The notes beneath the pieces were generated by a model, which searched no databases, was not told the origin of the DNA, and saw only the letters and a list, made by a program, of their open reading frames with translations. A DNA stretch of 28,820 nt from Flavobacteriales bacterium. Its GTDB lineage: Bacteria > Bacteroidota > Bacteroidia > Flavobacteriales > JADGDT01. Positions 22,747 through 28,820 of the stretch are shown here, piece after piece. The stretch's first letter is position 1; every line of letters starts with the position of its first letter. The position numbers were made by a program, and so were the translations under genes. The DNA lies in assembly GCA_023145275.1 (NCBI GenBank), contig JAGLEB010000126.1:1-28820 (forward strand), written 5' to 3'.

Positions 22747-24543
22747 CTAATCGTTCAGCTTAAGTACCGCCATAAATGCAGATTGGGGTACTTCTACATT
22801 TCCAATTTGACGCATCTTTTTCTTACCTTTCTTTTGCTTTTCAAGAAGCTTACGCTTACGAGAGATATCACCACCATAACACTTAGCCGTAACGTCCTTT
22901 CGCAGGGCTTTAACAGTTTCACGAGAAATAATTTTTGCTCCAATTGCAGCTTGAATTGCAATATCGAACTGTTGGCGTGGAATAAGTTGTCTAAGCTTTT
23001 CACAGATTTTTTTACCAATAGTATAGGCATTATCCTTATGGATTAATGCAGATAATGCATCTACATTATCGCCATTTATAAGTATATCAACTTTCACCAA
23101 TGTCGACTCTTTCATTCCTATTGGAGAATAATCGAAAGAAGCATAGCCCTTAGATATCGTTTTCAGTCTATCGTAGAAATCAAATACTATCTCAGCCAAA
23201 GGAAGGTGAAAAGTCAGCTCTACTCTATCTGTTGTTAAATAAACCTGATTGCGCATTTCCCCACGTTTCTCTATACAAAGTGAAATAACAGGTCCAACAA
23301 AATCAGATTTGGTAATAATAGAGGCAGTAATGTATGGCTCTTCTACCCTATTCAGAATAGTAGATTCAGGCAAATCAGTTGGATTATTAACCTCAATAGC
23401 TACATCAGGTGATTTATTCAAGAAAGCTCTATAACCAACGTTTGGCATAGTTGTAATAACAGTCATCTCGAACTCGCGCTCAAGACGTTCTTGAACAATC
23501 TCTAGGTGAAGCATTCCAAGAAAACCACAACGGAAACCAAAACCTAAGGCAGCCGATGATTCGGCCTGATATGTTAAAGAGGCGTCATTCAACTGCAATT
23601 TTTCTAGTGCAGCTCTAAGCTCTTCAAAATCGTCATTCACAACAGGGTAAATACCAGCAAAAACCATTGGTTTCACATCTTCGAAACCATCAATAGCTTC
23701 TTTTGTTGGATTTTCAGAACTTGTAATAGTATCTCCAACTTTTACTTCTAGTGGTTCTTTAACCCCCGAAATAATATATCCTACATCTCCAGTACCAATA
23801 GTTTTACGAGGAACTTGATTCAATTTCAAGGTGCCAATTTCATCAGCAAAATACTCTTTCCCAGTAGCCATGAATTTTACTTTTTCTCCCTTTCTCACTG
23901 AACCATTCATCACGCGAAAATAGGCTTCGATTCCTCTGAACTGATTGTAAACTGAATCGAAGATTAATGCTTGGAATGGGGCATCTGGATCACCTTCTGG
24001 TGCGGGTACTCTCTCTATTATCGCATCTAGTATTTCCTTTACTCCAAGGCCAGTTTTAGCACTTGCTCTAATCACATCTTCAGGACGACAATCAATAAGG
24101 TTTACTATATCGTCAGTAACTTCTTCAGGGTTTGCACTCGGAAGATCTACTTTATTTAAAACAGGAATTATCTCTAAATCATTTTCTAAAGCTAGGTACA
24201 GATTAGAAATAGTTTGTGCCTGAATACTCTGTGCAGCATCAACAATCAAAAGTGCTCCCTCGCAAGCAGCAATAGATCTAGAAACTTCATAAGAGAAATC
24301 AACGTGACCTGGAGTGTCAATCAGGTTAAGAATATATTCTTCCCCTTCGTACTTATACTCCATTTGTATAGCGTGACTCTTGATAGTAATTCCACGCTCA
24401 CGCTCAATGTCCATATTATCAAGCAGTTGATTTTTTCTATCTCTGTCGGCAACTGTACTTGTATATTCTAACATCCTGTCTGCCAAAGTGCTTTTACCAT
24501 GGTCAATATGTGCAATAATGCAAAAATTCCTGATTTTCTTCAT
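22747..24543 (-). CDS. lepA: Elongation factor 4 (LepA), translational GTPase
   Basis: Ribosome-associated GTPase involved in initiation or back-translocation under stress and in 30S assembly. G motifs: AHIDHGKST at 11-19 (P loop), RGIT in switch I, DTPGH at 76-80 and NKVD at 130-133, followed by domain II, domain III, the EF-G domain V-like part and the LepA-specific C-terminal domain (HKDNAYTIGKKICEKLR, then GGDISRKRKLLEKQKKGKKK). Length 598 aa is the family norm. It has a perfect own promoter and an own terminator, so it is a single-gene unit, although the CPBP gene lies upstream. Confidence 0.97.
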   Translation of the reverse strand: MKKIRNFCIIAHIDHGKSTLADRMLEYTSTVADRDRKNQLLDNMDIERERGITIKSHAIQMEYKYEGEEYILNLIDTPGHVDFSYEVSRSIAACEGALLIVDAAQSIQAQTISNLYLALENDLEIIPVLNKVDLPSANPEEVTDDIVNLIDCRPEDVIRASAKTGLGVKEILDAIIERVPAPEGDPDAPFQALIFDSVYNQFRGIEAYFRVMNGSVRKGEKVKFMATGKEYFADEIGTLKLNQVPRKTIGTGDVGYIISGVKEPLEVKVGDTITSSENPTKEAIDGFEDVKPMVFAGIYPVVNDDFEELRAALEKLQLNDASLTYQAESSAALGFGFRCGFLGMLHLEIVQERLEREFEMTVITTMPNVGYRAFLNKSPDVAIEVNNPTDLPESTILNRVEEPYITASIITKSDFVGPVISLCIEKRGEMRNQVYLTTDRVELTFHLPLAEIVFDFYDRLKTISKGYASFDYSPIGMKESTLVKVDILINGDNVDALSALIHKDNAYTIGKKICEKLRQLIPRQQFDIAIQAAIGAKIISRETVKALRKDVTAKCYGGDISRKRKLLEKQKKGKKKMRQIGNVEVPQSAFMAVLKLND

Positions 24544-24560
24544 TCCTCAAATTTGATTTG

Positions 24561-24591
24561 CAAAATTACTCATTAAATATGTATACACAAA
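24561..24591 (-). promoter_or_regulatory. Promoter of lepA
   Basis: On the minus strand, TTTG (24591-24588), a 19-bp spacer and TAATTTTG (24568-24561), an ideal Bacteroidota promoter. The palindrome CAAATTTG (24548-24555) lies at about the transcription start. The leader is about 12 nt. Confidence 0.75.
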
Positions 24592-24666
24592 ATGAATATT
24601 TAGAGGAGTTTTTACAAGATGATAAACTATAAAACATCAATGACAACAACGCTCCAGGGAATAAAA

Positions 24667-25575
24667 CTACTTTAAACTCTCTCCTTTTCTATTTTCCCAC
24701 ACAGAGTAAATAAAGAACATTAAGGCAAAAGACATGACTACAGAAAAAATAATGGAATTAGTAGAAGGGCTCTCAAAGTCTATTTCAGACATATTATTGG
24801 AGTTTTGCGAGATAAACACAAGCAAACTAGCATTATTAACAAAATGGGCTATTATTGAAACCCAAATATTTTGCGTATAATAATATATATATCCCAAAAT
24901 TAAACCAAGAAATAATATTGGAAGAAATCCTTGAATATTAAAATGAATCATGCCAAAGATCAAAGAACTTATAAAAATTGAAAGGTGTGGCTTTTTGCTA
25001 ATTGTAATCAAATAATTTTGAACGAGTCCACGAAAGAAAAACTCCTCACTAATGGCTGGAATTACAGCTATTACAAGCAAATTAATCGCTAACTCGGTAT
25101 TAGAATGTGATTGTGTAATTAAACTAACCTTCTCAGACAATAATATCGACATATCCATAAGATAAACACCTATATCTCCCAGAAAACTAAAATCTACTGT
25201 ACTATTAATATATGCAAACCACGAAACAGTAGGTTTTAACATAAACATCAAAATAATTGAGGCAAAAACAAGAGAGAATGATAAGCTGTATGAAGAAAAA
25301 TGAAATGTTGACCGTTTATCCAAAAGATACTTAATCAATAATGAAGGCACTAGAAATATGCCGATTGTTTGAAAAGGTTGATTAAATCTATAAAATGTAA
25401 TTTCATCACTTACAGACAGAGATGATACAGAGAAATCTGGACTAAATACATTGATGCCGAGAAATAGTAATGACAAAACTTTCCCCAGAGCATCAAAAGT
25501 GAGTGCACTAACAATTACAATCACTAAAAAACTCAGGACTTTATTATTTCTAAATATTTCTAACAAGCTAAACAT
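24667..25575 (-). CDS. CPBP family intramembrane metalloprotease
   Basis: Polytopic membrane protein (302 aa, about eight hydrophobic segments) of the CAAX-protease and bacteriocin-processing family. The ABI/CPBP motifs are intact: Glu177-Glu178 and Arg182 in SEEFFFRGL, His211 in FGMIHFN, and His244 with Asn in AHFVNN. The substrate is unknown; members serve in prenyl-protein cleavage, peptide maturation or bacteriocin immunity. No peptide gene is obvious next to it. It starts 4 bp after the stop of a 59-aa membrane protein, so both form one unit. Confidence 0.9.
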   Translation of the reverse strand: MFSLLEIFRNNKVLSFLVIVIVSALTFDALGKVLSLLFLGINVFSPDFSVSSLSVSDEITFYRFNQPFQTIGIFLVPSLLIKYLLDKRSTFHFSSYSLSFSLVFASIILMFMLKPTVSWFAYINSTVDFSFLGDIGVYLMDMSILLSEKVSLITQSHSNTELAINLLVIAVIPAISEEFFFRGLVQNYLITISKKPHLSIFISSLIFGMIHFNIQGFLPILFLGLILGYIYYYTQNIWVSIIAHFVNNASLLVFISQNSNNMSEIDFESPSTNSIIFSVVMSFALMFFIYSVWENRKGESLK

Positions 25576-25579
25576 AGTG

Positions 25580-25759
25580 TTATTTAAACCCTAACTTTTC
25601 CTTCATCACTCCCCAAACAAAAGTACCTATAACAGCAGAAACTAACCCAATGATTATATCCTTCTGCCCAAAGGTTGGATCATTAAAGTAATCAACGCCT
25701 ATAGTTAGCACTGCTAAAAACAATAAAACTCTAAAATCAAATTTTTCAAGTAAACCCAT
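25580..25759 (-). CDS. Small membrane protein upstream of the CPBP protease
   Basis: A 59-aa protein with two hydrophobic segments (about 9-24 and 33-51) separated by the polar loop NDPTFGQKD. The second ends in GVMKEKLGFK. Not recognised as a known family. ATG at 25759 is preferred; a longer frame would use a TTG at 25771. It is 4 bp from the CPBP gene and thus co-transcribed, which suggests a partner or accessory role, but this is inference. A perfect -7 element lies about 38 bp upstream. Confidence 0.65.
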   Translation of the reverse strand: MGLLEKFDFRVLLFLAVLTIGVDYFNDPTFGQKDIIIGLVSAVIGTFVWGVMKEKLGFK

Positions 25760-25796
25760 GATCAAAATCAATAAAACTCATATGTTATGTAAGAAG

Positions 25797-25804
25797 CAAA
25801 CATA
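25797..25804 (-). promoter_or_regulatory. -7 element of the 59-aa gene / CPBP operon
   Basis: TATGTTTG (minus strand 25804-25797) matches TAnnTTTG. It is enclosed by a 9-bp inverted repeat (25775-25783 and 25817-25825). The nearest TTG is 24 bp upstream, slightly too far, so the -33 is uncertain. Confidence 0.5.
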
Positions 25805-25829
25805 ATAAAAAAAAGTATATGAGTTGCCC

Positions 25830-25844
25830 AACACTTCAAGTGTT
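25830..25844. promoter_or_regulatory. Palindrome AACACTT-c-AAGTGTT in a divergent promoter region
   Basis: A perfect 7-bp inverted repeat around one central base, between the divergent 59-aa gene and dusB. Compact symmetry without a T run suggests a protein-binding site. It lies about 26 bp upstream of the -7 element of the minus-strand unit and 65 bp upstream of that of dusB. Confidence 0.4.
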
Positions 25845-25908
25845 AGAATAATTATTCACACAAAGTTTATTCAATTATGCGATTATGTAATTACAATAGT
25901 TCTTTTTG

Positions 25909-25916
25909 TAAATTTG
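25909..25916 (+). promoter_or_regulatory. -7 element of dusB
   Basis: TAAATTTG, perfect consensus, 19 bp before the dusB ATG. No TTG at the expected -33 distance is seen. Confidence 0.55.
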
Positions 25917-25935
25917 CAGTCTAAATAATTGAAAC

Positions 25936-26922
25936 ATGAAGATTGACGATATAGAATTAGGTAAGTATCCACTTTTTTTAGCACCGATGGAGGATGTAAC
26001 AGATCCGCCATTCAGAAGGCTTTGTAAACAATTTGGTGTAGACATGCTTTATACTGAGTTCATTTCGTCGGAAGGATTAATCAGAGATGCTGTTAAGAGT
26101 AAGGAAAAACTAGATATTTTCGACTACGAACGACCTGTTGCCATACAAATATTTGGTGCTGATGCTGATGTGATGGCACAAACAGCTAGAATTGTTGAAA
26201 CAGCCAAACCAGATATCATCGATATTAATTGGGGATGTCCGGTAAAAAAAGTTGTTGCAAAAGGTGCTGGATCTGCAATACTAAAAGATATTCCAAAAAT
26301 GGTAGAGGTCACTAAGGCCGTTATTGAGGCTACAAATTTACCTGTTACTGTAAAAACTAGACTCGGTTGGGATGCGCACAATATTGTTATTAATGAAGTT
26401 GCCGAACGGATGCAGGAAATTGGAGTAAAAGCATTAGCCGTTCACGGACGCACACGAGTACAGATGTACAAAGGCGAAGCTAATTGGGAACCGATAGCAA
26501 AACTTAAAGAAAATCCAAATTTAGAAATTCCTATTATTGTTAATGGAGATATTGACACTCCTGAAATAGCCAAGATGATGTTTGACGAGTACAAGCTTGA
26601 CGGGGTAATGATTGGTAGGGCAGCAATTGGCAATCCATGGATATTCAGAGAAGTGAAGCACTTTATTGAAACTGGAGAACACCACGCCCAGCCAACAATG
26701 ACAGAAAGAGTGAATGCTGCTAGAAACTTATTAGAATGGGAAATAGCATGGAAAGGTGAAATACTAGGGGTTAGAGAAATGAGACGACACTACACTAACT
26801 ATTTCAAAGGACTTCCGAATATTAAGGAACACAGGATGAAACTTGTAACAGAAGACAATCCAGAAAATATTTACCGAGAACTCGATGTGATTTTGGATAA
26901 ATATATTGACTTTTTTAAATAA
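25936..26922 (+). CDS. dusB: tRNA-dihydrouridine synthase (DusB type)
   Basis: FMN- and NADPH-dependent enzyme that reduces uridines to dihydrouridine in tRNA loops. TIM-barrel motifs: LAPMEDVTDPPFRRLC (FMN site, 15-30), VAIQIFGADADVM, INWGCPVKKV with the catalytic acid Cys101, TVKTRLGWD with an FMN-binding Lys, VHGRTRVQMYKG, NGDI and GRAAIGNPW. The C-terminal helical domain ends at residue 328, the usual size. It is monocistronic, with its own -7 element and a terminator shared with the convergent transporter gene. Confidence 0.95.
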   Translation: MKIDDIELGKYPLFLAPMEDVTDPPFRRLCKQFGVDMLYTEFISSEGLIRDAVKSKEKLDIFDYERPVAIQIFGADADVMAQTARIVETAKPDIIDINWGCPVKKVVAKGAGSAILKDIPKMVEVTKAVIEATNLPVTVKTRLGWDAHNIVINEVAERMQEIGVKALAVHGRTRVQMYKGEANWEPIAKLKENPNLEIPIIVNGDIDTPEIAKMMFDEYKLDGVMIGRAAIGNPWIFREVKHFIETGEHHAQPTMTERVNAARNLLEWEIAWKGEILGVREMRRHYTNYFKGLPNIKEHRMKLVTEDNPENIYRELDVILDKYIDFFK

Positions 26923-26926
26923 ACAA

Positions 26927-26957
26927 AAAGAGGCTACCAAATAATGGTAGCCTCTTT
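26927..26957. terminator. Bidirectional terminator between dusB and the sugar transporter gene
   Basis: A perfect 13-bp inverted repeat (26927-26939 and 26945-26957) with a 5-nt loop and terminal AAA/TTT. It follows the dusB stop by 4 bp and the transporter stop, on the other strand, by about 27 bp. Confidence 0.85.
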
Positions 26958-26984
26958 CATATACTTTGTGATAATATATCTACT

Positions 26985-28241
26985 TTAAGACTTCTTAACA
27001 TTAGATCCGATAAGGGCGAAAAATACTAAGTAAGACAAACTAGCAATAATTAACCAATAAGACTGCATATAACCAATACTATCTGCAAGGGCTCCTTGTA
27101 CTGCTGGTAAAATTCCTCCACCAACAACCATGGTCATAAACAAACCAGAAGCGATGGCAGTATATTTCCCAAGACCTTCAGTTGCAAGGTTAAAAATATT
27201 TGGCCACATAACTGAAGTTGCCAATCCTGCTAGCACTAAAAACATAATCTTAATTGGTATTTCCTGTAAAACTACGCTCAATGAAGAGTTAATCACAGGA
27301 AACTTAATAGTACTTTCTGGGCCATACATTGCACCAAAAATAAGAACTAATCCAAGAGAAGAAACAGCAGTAAGCATTACTTTACTCGATACTTTTCCAG
27401 CTATTAAACCTCCAAGAATTCGACCAATAAGCATCAGAAACCAATAAGTACCTATTATGGATCCTACAACACCAGTATCCATTCCTAATCCATTAACCTT
27501 ATCTGCCATATATAAGTAAGCTGTAGACTGAATTCCTACTTCTATACCTACATATATAAATATCGCTACTAAACCAAATCTAAAGTGAGTAAAAGATAAG
27601 GCTCCTTTAATATCTTCTTTAATATCAGACTCTTCTGCTGTTTCATTTGGTTCAGGAATATCAACAAAATAAAGAACTAAGAAAGTTAAAGCAAAAATCG
27701 CCATTGCCACAAAAAGAGCAGGGCTAACATCAGAAATTTGAGGGTTTGCAATCTGTCCAACAAGTATACCCGCAAAAATCGGAGCAATTGTACCTCCTGT
27801 TGAGTTAAGTGCTCCTCCAAAAGTTAAAAGTTGATTTCCTTTTTTACCCCCACCACCAAGAGTGTTAAGCATTGGATTTACAACAGTATTTAACAAAGTC
27901 ATAGAGAATCCAGAAATAAAGGCACCACTTATATATACGAAAAAGCTACCCAAGTAACCTGAGCCTAGTGTAATAGAAACACCAATAAAACCAACAGCTA
28001 CAGCAATAAGTGCTGTTTTCTTATATCCAATTTTACCAAGTAAAATTCCAGCTGGTAAACCCATCACCAAATAAGCGATAAATGTAGCCATATTTCCCAA
28101 AAGTGATTCGAAATTTGACAAGCCAAACTGTCCCTTAACAACGTTAGCAAAAGGTGTTTGGATGTTTGTAACGAAAGCAATCATAAAAAATAGCGCAAAC
28201 ATCATAATGATTGGTAACGCATAATTTCTCTTAGAAGTCAT
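26985..28241 (-). CDS. Sugar MFS transporter (FucP / FHS family)
   Basis: A twelve-helix major facilitator permease (418 aa), a likely proton-coupled sugar importer. The FHS signature is clear: LLGKIGYKKTALIAV in the 2-3 loop and TVVNPMLNTLGG followed by GNQLLTFGGALNSTGG, which line the substrate path in FucP. A cytoplasmic acidic loop (EPNETAEESDIKEDIKG) separates the two halves. Related proteins carry L-fucose, glucose, galactose or N-acetylglucosamine; the specificity here cannot be read from sequence. No sugar kinase or isomerase gene is adjacent, which leaves the substrate open. No clear promoter element is visible just upstream. Confidence 0.88.
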   Translation of the reverse strand: MTSKRNYALPIIMMFALFFMIAFVTNIQTPFANVVKGQFGLSNFESLLGNMATFIAYLVMGLPAGILLGKIGYKKTALIAVAVGFIGVSITLGSGYLGSFFVYISGAFISGFSMTLLNTVVNPMLNTLGGGGKKGNQLLTFGGALNSTGGTIAPIFAGILVGQIANPQISDVSPALFVAMAIFALTFLVLYFVDIPEPNETAEESDIKEDIKGALSFTHFRFGLVAIFIYVGIEVGIQSTAYLYMADKVNGLGMDTGVVGSIIGTYWFLMLIGRILGGLIAGKVSSKVMLTAVSSLGLVLIFGAMYGPESTIKFPVINSSLSVVLQEIPIKIMFLVLAGLATSVMWPNIFNLATEGLGKYTAIASGLFMTMVVGGGILPAVQGALADSIGYMQSYWLIIASLSYLVFFALIGSNVKKS

Positions 28242-28296
28242 AATTGAATTATTTAGTTTTGATTAATTATTCTTTAACTTATTTCTGATTTTAACG

Positions 28297-28322
28297 TAAA
28301 AAAAGACGCTTGAAAAGGCGTC
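28297..28322 (-). terminator. Intrinsic terminator of tsaB
   Basis: On the minus strand, GACGC (28322-28318) pairs with GCGTC (28309-28305) across an 8-nt loop, and a run of T residues follows to about 28298. It lies 87 bp after the tsaB stop. Confidence 0.65.
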
Positions 28323-28340
28323 CATTTTTCTGTGTGTGAA

Positions 28341-28371
28341 AATAACAATTATCTTGTTATTAGTATGCTAA
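28341..28371. other. Inverted repeats between tsaB and the transporter gene
   Basis: AATAACAA-ttatc-TTGTTATT (8-bp perfect arms, 28341-28361), followed by TTAG-tatg-CTAA at 28360-28371. Neither has a T run. They lie between the tsaB stop and its terminator, so they would be in the mRNA tail. Confidence 0.3.
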
Positions 28372-28408
28372 TAGATTATTTTTATTTTATTTTATACTGA
28401 AAAGAAGA

Positions 28409-28820
28409 TTAACCCCTTTTCAACGATTTGGTTGCGATAAAATCTTTTAGGTAAAAAGGTTCGAAATATGCAGAATCTTCAAATTGGCTAGAATTAAACA
28501 TTTTTTCGGAAAGTTCTCCCATATCTTTTGCTGATGGAAATATATTGTCTACAAACTCGGCATTTTCGTGCTTAATAATATCTTTACACTTATCGGCACC
28601 ATCGCCAAAGAATAAAACTTTTCCTTTTTCTAAGTATTCTGAATATGAATTTTCATCAATTATCTCAGCCTCAGTTTTTCTAATTTCTAATAAGTCTTTA
28701 TCGAAAACACTTGCATAAACCTCCATTCTACGGGCATCTAACATAGGCACTAAAATGAAATCTTTTCCTTTTTGGCTGTTTGCTAATGACTTGAGAGTTG
28801 GAATAGCAATGAGAGGAATT
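28409..28820 (-). CDS. tsaB: tRNA threonylcarbamoyladenosine biosynthesis protein TsaB (5' end outside window)
   Basis: Partner of TsaD in the t6A modification of tRNAs that read ANN codons. Only the last 136 residues are in the window; the frame stays open to the edge, so a GTG at 28750 is not the start. The visible part begins IPLIAIPTLKSLA, continues with the hallmark VPMLDARRMEVYA, has KVLFFGDGADKC, and ends with FEPFYLKDFIATKSLKRG. Missing is the N-terminal ASKHA nucleotide-fold part with the DTS/T motif. Its terminator is at 28297-28322. Confidence 0.9.
   Translation of the reverse strand, partial: IPLIAIPTLKSLANSQKGKDFILVPMLDARRMEVYASVFDKDLLEIRKTEAEIIDENSYSEYLEKGKVLFFGDGADKCKDIIKHENAEFVDNIFPSAKDMGELSEKMFNSSQFEDSAYFEPFYLKDFIATKSLKRG

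Overview
The window looks like ordinary chromosomal DNA of a low-GC member of the Bacteroidota, probably class Bacteroidia and perhaps a marine lineage. The evidence is lineage-restricted families (DUF4835, DUF6913, DUF6427, Rpb6-type omega, a 5'-nucleotidase split into two genes, FucP-type sugar permease), perfect or near-perfect TAnnTTTG -7 promoter elements with TTG/TTTG -33 elements, few Shine-Dalgarno-like sites, and lipid A biosynthesis (Gram-negative envelope). There is no rRNA, tRNA, insertion sequence, prophage or CRISPR array that I can see.

Layout. (1) 226-1392: secreted alkaline phosphatase, ending in a 17-bp perfect bidirectional terminator shared with the convergent cluster. (2) 1490-7679, minus strand: DUF6913, then a small-ORF transcript (about 7066-6642), dapA, ferritin, bamD, rpoZ/omega, coaBC and DUF4835. 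This is largely the conserved Bacteroidota housekeeping neighbourhood, in which recN would often follow DUF4835. (3) 7741-9427, plus: the two halves of a 5'-nucleotidase as two lipoprotein-like genes, C-terminal half first, overlapping by 11 bp. (4) 9491-15137, plus: an 85-aa membrane protein, mutL, two rhomboids, an endonuclease/exonuclease/phosphatase-fold protein and a GNAT acetyltransferase. (5) 19564-15186, minus: surE, a 94-aa membrane protein, lpxB, a SpoIID-domain protein and DUF6427, tightly packed with 8-bp overlaps. (6) 19765-21852, plus: tail-specific (S41) protease, divergent from surE. (7) 25759-22070, minus: a 59-aa membrane protein, CPBP protease, lepA, cupin and cold-shock protein, separated by several own promoters or terminators. 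(8) 25936-26922, plus: dusB. (9) 28820-26985, minus: tsaB (5' end outside the window) and a FucP-family sugar transporter.

Functional themes: envelope building and quality control (BamD, LpxB, tail-specific protease, rhomboids), phosphate/nucleotide salvage (alkaline phosphatase, split 5'-nucleotidase, SurE), translation and tRNA modification (LepA, DusB, TsaB), and cofactor/lysine synthesis (CoaBC, DapA).

The best candidate for something undescribed is the 640-bp gap 6489-7130. On the minus strand it holds a perfect -7 element, a dyad straddling the expected -33, a 5'-terminal hairpin, a 52-codon Cys-rich ORF, three tandem micro-ORFs with TAATG junctions, and an intrinsic terminator with a T8 run. 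Together these read as a self-contained transcript of about 420 nt encoding an unknown small peptide. The same gap also holds a TG-repeat tract in the dapA leader. Other points worth a look are apparent leaderless starts at bamD and DUF6913 and the loss of metal-binding residues in MutL. Annotated starts of six ORFs were judged from promoter or terminator positions or from start-codon type.
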